From positions 1,116,001-1,180,000 of the forward strand of contig CAVUYP010000001.1 of assembly GCA_963745755.1 (NCBI GenBank): a stretch of DNA of 64,000 nt, written 5' to 3'. Below, piece by piece: positions 28,634-37,373 of this stretch. This DNA comes from RHKX01 sp963745755 (lineage in GTDB: Bacteria > Actinomycetota > Thermoleophilia > Solirubrobacterales > 70-9). The position numbers and the translations under genes were made by a program. The notes under the pieces are model-generated. The model searched no databases and had not been told where the DNA came from. It saw only the letters and a program-made list of their open reading frames with translations. How positions within the stretch are numbered: position 1 is the stretch's first letter; every line of letters begins with the position of its first letter.

Positions 28634-29956
28634 TCAGCGCAGCGAGCGGATCGCGCGCAGGTTGAACGCGGTCATCTCGGCGAGGTCGGCGACGTCGATC
28701 GCCTCGTCGGCGCCGTGCATGCCGTCGAGGTAGACCGGCAGCGGCGTCGCGAAGACCGGTGCGAAGCCGTAGGCGACGGTGTCGTGGGCCCGCCGCACCC
28801 AGTGCGAATCGGTGAAGCCGGGGGTGACGACCGGCAGCAGCTCGGCCCCGGGCAAGCGCTCCTGCACGTACTCCTCGCAGATCCGGTAGAGCGGCGTGTC
28901 GGTCGGCGACTCCGTCCCCCCCTCCATCGGCTCGAGCAGCTCGAGCTCGTAGCCGATCCCGGCGAGCGCCTGGTCGAGGTGGTCACGGACGTCATCGAGG
29001 GTCTGCCCGGGCAGCGCCCGGCAGTCGCAGACGACGTCGGCGAAGGGCGGGATCACGTTCGCCGGCTCGTGGGTCCGCAGCCCGGTCGGGGTGATCGTCA
29101 TCCGCGTCATCGCCGGCGCCATCCCGGCGAGGACGGGATGCTGGGCGGCCGTCCAGGCGACGGCCGCCTCGGCGTCGCCGGACGGCGCACCGAGGCCGTC
29201 GAGCGCCGCCGCGATCGCCGGCGTCAGCTGCGCCGGCGCCCGGTGATCGAGCAGGCGCTGCACCGCCTCGGCAGCCCGGCGCAGGACGTTGTCGGCACCC
29301 GCCGGGACGGAAGCGTGCCCGGCGCGGCCGTAGAAGCGCAGCCGCAGCGACGCCACCTGCTTCTCGCCGATCGAGATCGTCACCACCCGACGGCCGTCGG
29401 CGAGCTCGAGCAGCATGCCGCCGCCCTCGTTGAGGGCGTAGTCGCAGCGCAGGTCCTCGCGCTCGCGGACGAGCCAGGACATGCCGACGTCGGCGGTGTT
29501 GCGCTCCTCGTCGGCCTCGGCGACGAGGACGACGTCGCCCGCCGGCGAGTCCTCGCCGCGGGCGATCTCGGCGAAGGCGACGACCCGGGCCGCCAGCTCG
29601 CCCTTCATGTCGGCGGCGCCGCGCCCGTAGACGCGGTCGTCGCGGAGCTCGCCCGCGAACGGCGGCAGCGACCAGTCGGCATCCGGCGCCGGCACGACGT
29701 CGGTGTGGGCCATCAGCATCAGCGCCGGCCCCTGCCCTGCCCCGGCGATCCGGGCGATCAGGTTGAGCCGCTCCGGATCGGGGCCGGCGAGCTCGCACTC
29801 GACGCCCGCCTCGGCCAGGTACCCGGCCAGGAACTCGGCGGCGATCGACTCGCGCCCGGGCGGGTTCGAGGTGTCGATCCGGATCAGCTCGCGGGTCAGT
29901 TCGCGGACCTCGTCGCGCAGCCGCCCCGGCTCGATCGCTGGCTCGCTGGCGGCCAC
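28634..29956 (-). CDS. M20 family metallopeptidase
   Basis: 440 aa di-zinc amidohydrolase. MLMAHTDVVP gives the first metal His/Asp, VYGRGAADMKGE the bridging Asp, and VAEADEERNT the Glu pair. FYGRAGHASVPAGADN marks the dimerisation domain and DSHWVRRAHDTVAYGF the late His region. ArgE/DapE/CPG2-like enzymes of this class cleave N-acyl amino acids or dipeptides. The length is usual. It is convergent with the HDAC-like gene, with no operon partner downstream. Its proximity to the peptide-import operon may be functional but is unproven. Confidence 0.87.
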   Translation of the reverse strand: MAASEPAIEPGRLRDEVRELTRELIRIDTSNPPGRESIAAEFLAGYLAEAGVECELAGPDPERLNLIARIAGAGQGPALMLMAHTDVVPAPDADWSLPPFAGELRDDRVYGRGAADMKGELAARVVAFAEIARGEDSPAGDVVLVAEADEERNTADVGMSWLVREREDLRCDYALNEGGGMLLELADGRRVVTISIGEKQVASLRLRFYGRAGHASVPAGADNVLRRAAEAVQRLLDHRAPAQLTPAIAAALDGLGAPSGDAEAAVAWTAAQHPVLAGMAPAMTRMTITPTGLRTHEPANVIPPFADVVCDCRALPGQTLDDVRDHLDQALAGIGYELELLEPMEGGTESPTDTPLYRICEEYVQERLPGAELLPVVTPGFTDSHWVRRAHDTVAYGFAPVFATPLPVYLDGMHGADEAIDVADLAEMTAFNLRAIRSLR

Positions 29957-30014
29957 GCCCCGAGTCTATGCGGCCGCGCCGCCTCCCCCACCCCCAACCC
30001 GACGCACCCAACCA

Positions 30015-30065
30015 CGCCGAGATCGAGGAAAGGCGGAACTGTCACCCCTTTCCTCGACCTCGGCG
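30015..30065 (+). repeat. REP-like palindromic element, copy 2
   Basis: Arms 30015-30033 and 30047-30065 pair over 19 bp with one G-U-type mismatch around a 13-nt loop containing CTGTCACC. The right arm shares TTTCCTCGACCTCGGCGG with the minus strand of 7474-7491. Intergenic, between the M20 start and the HAD gene stop. The G-rich run 30070-30124 beside it shows no other structure I can name. Confidence 0.55.
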
Positions 30066-30124
30066 GGTGCGGGCGGGGCGGGGGCGGGGGTGCGGGCGGG
30101 GGCGGGGGGGCGAGCGGGGGCGGG

Positions 30125-30781
30125 TCAGGCGTGGGTGGCGGCGATCAGCTCGGGGGTGAGCTCGGCCGGGATGGCGACCGACGCGGCGGCGAGCGCCAGC
30201 GCGTCGTCGTCGGGCGGATAGTGCGGGTTCGGGACCGCGATCACCGCCATGCCGGCGGCGGCGGCGGCGCGCAGGCCGTTGCTCGAGTCCTCGACGGCGA
30301 CGCAGCGATCCGGCGCCACCGCGAGCTCGCGGGCCGCCGCCAGATAGACGTCCGGCGCCGGCTTGCCGCGGCCCACCTGCTCGGAGGACAGCGTGACCCG
30401 GAACGACGAGGCGAGCCCGGAGAGCTCGAGGAAGGCGTCGATGATCTCGCGGTTCGAGGACGACGCTAGTCCGAGCGGCCAGCGGGCGGCGAGGCCCCGC
30501 ACCGCCGCGACGGCGCCGGGCAGCAGCGGCAGCCCCTCCGCGTAGCCGGCGGTCATCCGCTCGACGACGAGATCGTTGATTCGCGCCGCGCTGAGCGGCA
30601 CCGCGAGCTCGTCGCGCATGTAGGCGGACCACTCGGGGGAGCTCATGCCGAGCATCACCAGCGGCGCCTCCTCGCGCCAGCGGCCGCCGGCGGCGTCGGT
30701 GATCGCCCGCTTCGCCTCGTTCCAGAGCTGCTCGGAGTCGAGCAGGACACCGTCGAGGTCGAAGACGACGGCGTCAGGCAT
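30125..30781 (-). CDS. HAD superfamily phosphatase, beta-phosphoglucomutase-like
   Basis: 218 aa. Motif I FDLDGVLLDSEQ (Asp8, Asp10), motif II LASSSNREI (Ser/Asn), motif III Lys in GRGKPAPDVYLAAA, motif IV AVEDSSNGLRAA. An alpha-helical cap lies between motifs I and II, as in HAD-IA phosphatases and beta-phosphoglucomutases. It overlaps the upstream MFS gene by 8 bp. The substrate is probably a small sugar phosphate; nothing more can be said. Confidence 0.86.
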   Translation of the reverse strand: MPDAVVFDLDGVLLDSEQLWNEAKRAITDAAGGRWREEAPLVMLGMSSPEWSAYMRDELAVPLSAARINDLVVERMTAGYAEGLPLLPGAVAAVRGLAARWPLGLASSSNREIIDAFLELSGLASSFRVTLSSEQVGRGKPAPDVYLAAARELAVAPDRCVAVEDSSNGLRAAAAAGMAVIAVPNPHYPPDDDALALAAASVAIPAELTPELIAATHA

Positions 30782-32397
30782 CCGCCGGTGCCGGCGGCGG
30801 CGGAGCGCGGGCCGCCTCGATCTCGTCGAACCGCTTCGCGGGCAGCCGCCGGGTCGCCCAGAACGAGGCGAGCACGATCAGCGACGCGAACAGGAAGGCC
30901 GTCTTCAGGGCGTCGATCTGGGCGTTTTCGTAGTTCTCGACGAGGGCGTCGGCCGACTGCTGATCGACCCCCGCCTGCTCGGCGCCGGCCCGGACCTCCT
31001 CGGCGGCGACGAACGACGCACCCGAGGCGAGCCGGACCTCGACCTGCTGCTTGACGTCGTCGCTGATCCGCGCATCGGAGCTGACGCTGCTCGAGAAGGC
31101 GGCGATCAGCCCGGTGATGACGACGGCGCCGAGCAACGCGGTGCCGAGCGACGAGCCGAGCTGGGCAGCGGTGTTCTGGAGCCCGCCCGCCTCGCTGCGA
31201 TCGGCGTCGCCGACCGACGACTGGACGACGTTGCCGAGCTGGGAGACGATCAGGCCCATGCCGACGCCGAGCACTCCCATCGCGAACAGGAACGACGCCG
31301 AGTCGAGCTGCGGCTCGATCGTGCCGAGCAGCAGCAGGGTCGCGACGAAGACGACGCCGAGGCCGATCCGGACGAGCGTCCGCGCCGGATAGCGCCGGGC
31401 GAGCGCCGAGCCGGCGAGGGCGCTGACGAACAGCCCGACCGACGCCGGCAGCATCCGCACCCCGGTGTCGAGGGCGTCGAGGCCCTGCACGACCTGCAGG
31501 AACAGAGGAATCGTGAAGAAGACCCCCATCAGGATCAGGTTCTGGGCGAGCAGCATCGACAGGCCGCCGCGCAGCATCGGCTTCTCGAACAGCCGGAAGT
31601 GGACGAGCGGCTCCCGGCCGCGCCGCTCGCGGCGGCGCTCCCAGGCCCGGAATCCGCCGAGGACGACCCCTCCGGCGGCGACCACGAACGGCGTCAGCGA
31701 GAAACCGAAGGGCTCGATCGGCGAGTTGGCGGGGCGCAGCCAGCCCCAGTTGCTGGCCTCGAGGACGCCGAGGACGATCAGCGCCAGGCCCAGCGCCGAT
31801 GCCGCCGAGCCGACCCAGTCGAGGCTCGGCCGCGGCCCCTCGCGTTTCGGCTCCTCGATCGTCCGCGTCGCCAGCAGGATCGCGATCGCGACGACCACCT
31901 CGCCGACGAAGACGACCCGCCAGCTCATCTCGGTCGTCGCCCAGCCGCCGAGGATCGGGCCGACGGCGATTCCCGCTCCGGCGATCCCGCCGAGCACGCC
32001 GTAGGCGACCGCGCGGCGCTCGCCGCGGTAGGTCGAAGCGGTCAGGGCGACCAGTGCCGGCAGGACGAGCGCGGCGCCGATCCCCTCGAGGATCGACCAG
32101 CCGAGCAGCAGCGTCGGCACGCTCCAGGACGCCGCCGTCAGCGCCGAGCCGCAGCCGTAGATGGCCATGCCGATCGCGAACGTCCGGCGGCGCCCGATGC
32201 AGGTCGCCGATCTTGCCGCCGGTCATCATCAGCGCCGCCATGACCAGCGCGTAGAGCGCGATCACCGCCTGAATCGTCGTCACCGTCGTGTCGAAGTCGT
32301 CGACGAGCTGCGAGATCGCGACGTTCATCACCGCCTGGTCGAGAACCATCAGAAACTGCGCCGCCGCGAGGACGACGAGAACCGACCACTTGCTCAT
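30774..32397 (-). CDS. MFS transporter, DHA2 family (one frameshift near 32195)
   Basis: About 540 aa with 14 hydrophobic segments. The N-terminus SVLVVLAAAQFLMVLDQAVMNVAISQL and MMTGGKIGDL precede the break. After it come LEGIGAALVLPALVALTAS, GILGGWATTEMSWR-like motif C residues and LQNTAAQLGSSLGTALLGAVV. A loop before the last helix (SSDARISDDVKQQVEVRLAS) is hydrophilic and helical, a common feature of large DHA2 pumps. Starts at ATG 32397. Substrate unknown. An inverted repeat in the divergent gap to degV (32429-32466) may hold its operator, but no regulator gene adjoins. Confidence 0.85.
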
Positions 32398-32428
32398 CAC
32401 GAGAGCTCCATCCGGCGGCTTGTTTTAC

Positions 32429-32466
32429 CGGAATCGGAACCGGCACCGTCCTCGGCTCCGATTCCG
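32429..32466. promoter_or_regulatory. Inverted repeat in the MFS/degV divergent gap
   Basis: CGGAATCGGA and its exact inverse TCCGATTCCG separated by 18 bp, within the 86-bp gap. Shorter related pieces (GGAACCGG, CGGTTCCG) lie nearby. Likely a protein binding site; the regulator is unknown. Confidence 0.4.
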
Positions 32467-32483
32467 CGTATTTTTCTGCGAGC

Positions 32484-33377
32484 GTGAATTCCCCCGGTTC
32501 CGACTCCCGCAAGGTCGTCGTCGTCACCGACAGCACGACGTACGTGCCGGCAGAGCTGCTCGCGCAGCTCGGCGTGCGCCAGGTCAGCCTCTACGTCGGC
32601 TGGGACGGCGAGATGGCCCGCGAGGACAGCTGGGAGGAACTCGACGACTTCTACGCACGGCTCCGCGAGTCGCCCCGGCTGCCGACGACGTCGCAGCCCT
32701 CGGTCGGCGACTTCGAGGCCGTCTACGAGCCGGAGCTGGCGGCCGGGCATGACGTCGTCTCGATCCACATCGCCGCCGGAATCTCCGGGACCTACGAGAG
32801 CGCCCGCGAGGCGGCCCGCTCGCTGGCCGCCCGCGGCGCCGGCGGCCGGGTCGAGGTGGTCGACGCCCAGACCGGCGCCGGCGGGCTCGGCCTGATCGTC
32901 CTCGCCGCTGCCAGCTGCGCCCGGCTCGGCGCCGACGCCGACGCCGTCGTCGCCGAGGCCGCGAAGACGCGCGAGTCGCTGGCGATGTGGTTCTGCCTCG
33001 ACACGCTCGAGTACCTGCGCAAGGGGGGACGGATCGGTGCTGCCCAGGCGCTGCTCGGCTCGGCGCTGAAGATCAAGCCGATCCTCACCTTCGGCACCGA
33101 GATCACCCCCGTCGACAAGGTGCGGACGAAGAGCCGCGCCCTGCAACGGATGGAGTCCTATCTCGTCGAGCTGCACGACCGCGGCGCAACCGACTGGATC
33201 GTCCAGCACGCGCAGTCGCCCGACGATGCGGCCCGTCTGGCCGAGCACGGCGAGGCGATCTTCGGCAAGCCGCCGCTGTTCTGCACCGAGGTCGGCCCGG
33301 TGCTCGGCGCCCACCTCGGCTCGGGGATGCTCGTCGGCGGGGTCGGCGTGGCCCCGGCTGCCGAGACCGCTGCCTGA
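32484..33377 (+). CDS. DegV family fatty-acid-binding protein
   Basis: 297 aa. VVVVTDSTTYVPAELLAQLG and VSLYVGWDG open the DegV domain. TTSQPSVGDF (about residues 73-82) and SIHIAAGISGTYESAREAA follow. The hydrophobic ligand tunnel is seen in DTLEYLRKGGRIGAAQALLG and LKIKPILTF. In Firmicutes DegV/FakB proteins present fatty acids to a kinase (FakA); no FakA-like gene is in the window. The GTG at 32484 is used since VVVVTDS starts soon after. A role in fatty-acid handling is inferred from the family. Confidence 0.88.
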   Translation: MNSPGSDSRKVVVVTDSTTYVPAELLAQLGVRQVSLYVGWDGEMAREDSWEELDDFYARLRESPRLPTTSQPSVGDFEAVYEPELAAGHDVVSIHIAAGISGTYESAREAARSLAARGAGGRVEVVDAQTGAGGLGLIVLAAASCARLGADADAVVAEAAKTRESLAMWFCLDTLEYLRKGGRIGAAQALLGSALKIKPILTFGTEITPVDKVRTKSRALQRMESYLVELHDRGATDWIVQHAQSPDDAARLAEHGEAIFGKPPLFCTEVGPVLGAHLGSGMLVGGVGVAPAAETAA

Positions 33378-33439
33378 CGCTCAGCCCCGGGCCCCGGGTC
33401 GGGGTGCTTGCGAGGATCGGACCCCGGCGCGGCCGCGGA

Positions 33440-35863
33440 CTATTCGGCCGAGGCGCTCGCGCCGCTCGCAACCTCCGCCTCCGGGAGCGGCGGCAGCGAG
33501 TCCTCGGTCTCGAGGCCGACCCGCGGCAGGATCCGATCCATCCACCCCGGCAGCCACCAGTTGGCGCGGCCGAGCAGCATCATCACCGACGGCACCAGCA
33601 GGCAGCGGACGATCGTCGCGTCGATCGCGATCGCCGCCGCCATCCCGATGCCGAACTGCTTGACGGTCGGGTTGCCGTTGATGATGAAGCTCGAGAAGAC
33701 GAAGACCATGATCAGCGCCGCCGAGGTGATCACCCGGGCGCTCGTCGCCAGCCCCTGGACGACGGCCTCGTGGTTGTCGCGGTCGAGCTCGAGGTAGCGC
33801 TCGCCGATCCTCGAGACGAGGAACACCTGGTAATCCATCGACAGGCCGAAGAGGATCGCGAACATCAGCAGCGGCACGAAGCTGACGATCGGGACCGGAT
33901 GGTCGAGCCCGATCAGCTCCACCCCCCAGCCCTTCTCGAAGACCGCGGTCAGCACGCCGTAGGCGGCCGCCACCGAGAGCAGGTTCATCGCCGCCGAGGT
34001 CAGCGGCACCAGCAACGAGCGGAACGCGACCAGCAGCAGCACGAAGCTCAGCGCGAGGACGGTGATGATCACCTGCGGGAGCTTGTCGCCGATCACGTCG
34101 GCGAGATCGACGTAGCCGGCGGTGCTGCCGCCGACGTAGGCGGTCAGGCCGGTGCCCTTGACGGCGGGCGGGATCACGTCGCTGCGCAGCCGCCCGACCA
34201 GGTTCGAGGTGACCCCGGCCGACGGGCCGGTGGTCGGGATCGCCGTGAAGACCGCCGCCTTGCCGGACCCGTCGACCTTCGCCTGCGAGACCGACTTGAC
34301 GCCGCTGGCCTTGCCGATCTGCTTCTCGAGGTGGACGAGGTCGGGATCGCTCGCGTCCGATTTCAGGAACTTCTTCTGCTGCTCGTACTGCTGCTGCTGC
34401 TTCTGGCTCGGCTGCGCCTCCGCCTCGGCCTGCTGCTGGGCCTGGTCGGCGGGCACCCCCTCGGCGACGAGCTGTTGCGCGGTCGCGTTCGCCTGCTGCT
34501 CGGCCGCCTGCTGCTGTTGCTGCTGCTGCTTTTCGAGCTGGTTCAGCTGCTTCTGGTCGTTGTGGGCGGGCGGCTCGAAGCGGACCGCGATCAGAAACGG
34601 GCCGTTGATGCCCGGGCCGAAGCCCTCGGTGAGGGCGTCGTAGGCCTGCCGGGACTCGGTCGAGGTCGGGAACTGCCCGTAGTCCTGCTGGCCGAGCCGC
34701 ATGTCGAGCGCCGGCCAGCCGATCGCGACGAGCACGACGATCGCGATCGTCCCCGAGAACCACGGGTGGCGGCCGACGAACCGGGCGAGCCGCTCGAAGA
34801 CCGCCGACTTGTGGTCGCGCTCCTCCGGTTTGTGCAGCTTCGGGATCGGCAGCGACTCGATCCGCTCGCCGAGCGCCGAGAGCAGGACCGGGAGCAGCGT
34901 CAGGGCGCAGCAGACCGCGATCACGACGACGATCGCGGCGCTGTAGCCGAGCGCGCTGACGATCGGAATGCCGGCCAGCGAGAGCGAGAGCAGCGCGATG
35001 ATCACCGTGCCGCCGGCGAAGGCGACGGCACTGCCCGACGTGGCGCAGGCGCGGGCGACGGACTCGTCGACGGCGATGCCCTCGTGGAGGCCGCGGCGGT
35101 GCCTGGTGATGATGAACAGCGAGTAGTCGATGCCGACGCCGAGGCCGATCATCGTGCCGAGCGTCGGCGCGACCGTCGGGATCTGAATCGCGTGCCCGAG
35201 CAGGGCGATCGCGCAGAGCCCGATGACGAGCCCGAGGATCGCCGTAGTGATCGGCATCGCCATCGCCGTCACCGTCCCGAAGGTGAACAGCAGGATGATG
35301 ATCGCGGCGACGATGCCGACGACCTCGCTGGCACGGGTGCTCGGCGTCGACACCTGCTGGCCGAGATAGCCGCCGGCGGAGACCTCGATCCCGGCCTTGA
35401 CGGCCGGATCGGCGAGGCCGATGATCTCCTCGGCGTCGTCGTTGGTCAGCGCCCCGGGGCCGTCACGCAGGGTCAGCGAGATGTAGCCGATCCGCGAGTC
35501 CTTGGAGAGCGCGTCGGCGCCCTTGCTGGACAGCGGGCTGACCGCCTGCTGAACGCCCGGAGCGTCCTTGTAGGCCTGCACGGTCGCCTTCACGGCCTTC
35601 TCGTTCGCCGGGTCGGTGAGCTTGCCGCTCGTCACCTTGAGGACGAGCGGGTTCGTGCCGTTCGCCTGCTCGGGCAGGTAGCGATCGAGCAGGTCGGTCG
35701 CCTCGGTCGAGCCGGTGCCGGGCAGCGTCAGATCGTCGGTGGTCTTGCCGCCGATCACGGCGACGAGCGCGACGAGCACGATCAGGCCCCCGACCCAGAT
35801 CGCCGCCACCGCCCGCCGGTGCCGGGTGCAGAGGTGGCTGAGCTTGTAGAGCAGCAGGCTCAT
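33440..35863 (-). CDS. MmpL/RND family transporter with Gln-rich insertion
   Basis: 807 aa, two six-helix halves. Helix 1 follows LSHLCTRHRRAVAAIWVGGL. The TMH4-type motif GLGVGIDYSLFIITRHRRGL is in half one and the equivalent GLSMDYQVFLVSRIGERYL in half two; both supply proton-relay Asp-Tyr pairs. The second extracytoplasmic domain carries a long Gln-rich coiled-coil stretch (around residues 415-475: EKQQQQQQQAAEQQ, QQAEAEAQPSQKQQQQYEQQ), unlike typical MmpL loops. Probably exports a lipid or peptide-like product, as MmpL proteins do. Reading frame is intact throughout. Confidence 0.88.
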   Translation of the reverse strand: MSLLLYKLSHLCTRHRRAVAAIWVGGLIVLVALVAVIGGKTTDDLTLPGTGSTEATDLLDRYLPEQANGTNPLVLKVTSGKLTDPANEKAVKATVQAYKDAPGVQQAVSPLSSKGADALSKDSRIGYISLTLRDGPGALTNDDAEEIIGLADPAVKAGIEVSAGGYLGQQVSTPSTRASEVVGIVAAIIILLFTFGTVTAMAMPITTAILGLVIGLCAIALLGHAIQIPTVAPTLGTMIGLGVGIDYSLFIITRHRRGLHEGIAVDESVARACATSGSAVAFAGGTVIIALLSLSLAGIPIVSALGYSAAIVVVIAVCCALTLLPVLLSALGERIESLPIPKLHKPEERDHKSAVFERLARFVGRHPWFSGTIAIVVLVAIGWPALDMRLGQQDYGQFPTSTESRQAYDALTEGFGPGINGPFLIAVRFEPPAHNDQKQLNQLEKQQQQQQQAAEQQANATAQQLVAEGVPADQAQQQAEAEAQPSQKQQQQYEQQKKFLKSDASDPDLVHLEKQIGKASGVKSVSQAKVDGSGKAAVFTAIPTTGPSAGVTSNLVGRLRSDVIPPAVKGTGLTAYVGGSTAGYVDLADVIGDKLPQVIITVLALSFVLLLVAFRSLLVPLTSAAMNLLSVAAAYGVLTAVFEKGWGVELIGLDHPVPIVSFVPLLMFAILFGLSMDYQVFLVSRIGERYLELDRDNHEAVVQGLATSARVITSAALIMVFVFSSFIINGNPTVKQFGIGMAAAIAIDATIVRCLLVPSVMMLLGRANWWLPGWMDRILPRVGLETEDSLPPLPEAEVASGASASAE

Positions 35864-35999
35864 CGTCGTTTCCGCTCTCCTCGGATTCGGGTCGGGCTCG
35901 TCCGCGAACCCAGATCTTGCCCGAACCGGAGGACGTTCTCCGCCGTCACCCCGCCGTCAACCCGCGGCGACCCCCGTCGCGGGGTCTACGCTTGCGGCG

Positions 36000-37367
36000 A
36001 TGGGCTTGCGGCGGGCGATGATCGTGGCGGTGGTGACTCTGACCGCTGGGCTTGCCGCGGCCGCCGGGCCGGCCGGCCCGGCACCTTCGCCGGCGGCCGT
36101 GGGGCCTGCGCCGAGCTTCCTGCACATCCTCACCGACGATCAGACGGTCGACAGCCTCGCGGCGATGCCGCAGACGAAGCGCCTGCTGGTCCGCCGCGGC
36201 ACCCGGTTCACCGACTACAACACCGTCCAGCCGCTCTGCTGCCCCTCGCGGGCGACGTTCCTGACCGGCCAGTACCCACACAACCACGGCGTCCTCAACA
36301 ACCTGTTCCCGTACGGGTACGCGTCGATGGACTTCAGCCGCACGCTCTATACGGCCCTCGACGACGCCGGCTACAGGACCGGCTGGATCGGCAAGGTCCT
36401 CAACGCCGAGGGCTCGGCGGGAATCGCTCCCGAGCCCGGCTTCGACGACTGGCTCGTGCCGCTCCATGCCGAGGAGGGATCGGACATGTTCGACTACCAG
36501 CTCAGCGACAACGGGACGATCCGGAGCTGGACCGGCGTCTACCAGAACGGCGTCTACGCGAACCGCGCCCGCGAGTTCCTCGCCACCGCCGGGGACGACC
36601 CGTTCCTGCTCACGCTCTCGGTTCACAGCCCGCACTGGAGCCCCTGCGCGGAGAACATCCGCAAGCGCTGCCCGCCGCAGCCGGCACCGCGCGACCGCGG
36701 CACATTCGCCGGCGTCAGCTACCCGTTCGGCCCCGACTACGAGCGCGGCGCGGCGGCGCGGCGGGTCACGAACCGCTACTGGCGCCACGAGCTCGAGTCG
36801 CTGCAGTCGGTCGACCGGATCGTCGCCTCGCTGGTCGGCGAGCTGCGCCGCAGCGGCCGCCTCGGCGACACATACGTGATCTTCCAGTCCGACAACGGGA
36901 TGCTGCACGGCGAGCGCCGCATCTTCGACAAGAACGTTCCCTGGGACCGCTCGGTGCGGGTGCCGCTGCTGATCCGCGGGCCCGGGTTCGGGCGCGGCGC
37001 GGCGCGGCGCGACCTGACCGCGAACGTCGACGTGCCGGCGACGATCCTCGACGCCGCCGGCGTCCCTCCCCCGCTTCCCGCCGACGGCTACTCGCTGCTC
37101 AGCCCACACCGCCGCAAGGTGCTGCTGCTCGAGCGCCTGGTCGGCTCGGAGCGGCGCCGGAACGCGGCCAAGCATCCCTGGCTGCAACTGAAGACGGCGA
37201 CCGGCTGGTCGTTCTGGCGCGACCAGATCAGCGGCCGCAGGCACCTCTACGACAGCGTCCGGGATCAGTACCAGACCCGCAACCTGCTGAAGCGCCGGCC
37301 GGCGGTCGCCGACCGCCTCGAAGCGCGGATGGACGCGGTCGCCGACTGCGCCGCTCCCTGCCCCTGA
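36000..37367 (+). CDS. Secreted type I sulfatase
   Basis: 455 aa. The signal peptide lies in residues 1-28. HILTDDQTVD supplies metal Asp46/Asp47. PLCCPSRATFLTGQYPHNHG holds the C-x-P-S-R motif in which Cys80 would become formylglycine. GWIGKVLN, SVHSPHWSPC and IFQSDNGMLHGERRIFDKN give the other metal and sulfate ligands. Cleaves sulfate esters outside the membrane. It needs a formylglycine-generating enzyme, none of which lies in the window. Stand-alone gene, 7 bp from the convergent DUF2254 gene. Confidence 0.88.
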   Translation: MGLRRAMIVAVVTLTAGLAAAAGPAGPAPSPAAVGPAPSFLHILTDDQTVDSLAAMPQTKRLLVRRGTRFTDYNTVQPLCCPSRATFLTGQYPHNHGVLNNLFPYGYASMDFSRTLYTALDDAGYRTGWIGKVLNAEGSAGIAPEPGFDDWLVPLHAEEGSDMFDYQLSDNGTIRSWTGVYQNGVYANRAREFLATAGDDPFLLTLSVHSPHWSPCAENIRKRCPPQPAPRDRGTFAGVSYPFGPDYERGAAARRVTNRYWRHELESLQSVDRIVASLVGELRRSGRLGDTYVIFQSDNGMLHGERRIFDKNVPWDRSVRVPLLIRGPGFGRGAARRDLTANVDVPATILDAAGVPPPLPADGYSLLSPHRRKVLLLERLVGSERRRNAAKHPWLQLKTATGWSFWRDQISGRRHLYDSVRDQYQTRNLLKRRPAVADRLEARMDAVADCAAPCP

Positions 37368-37373
37368 CGGCCG

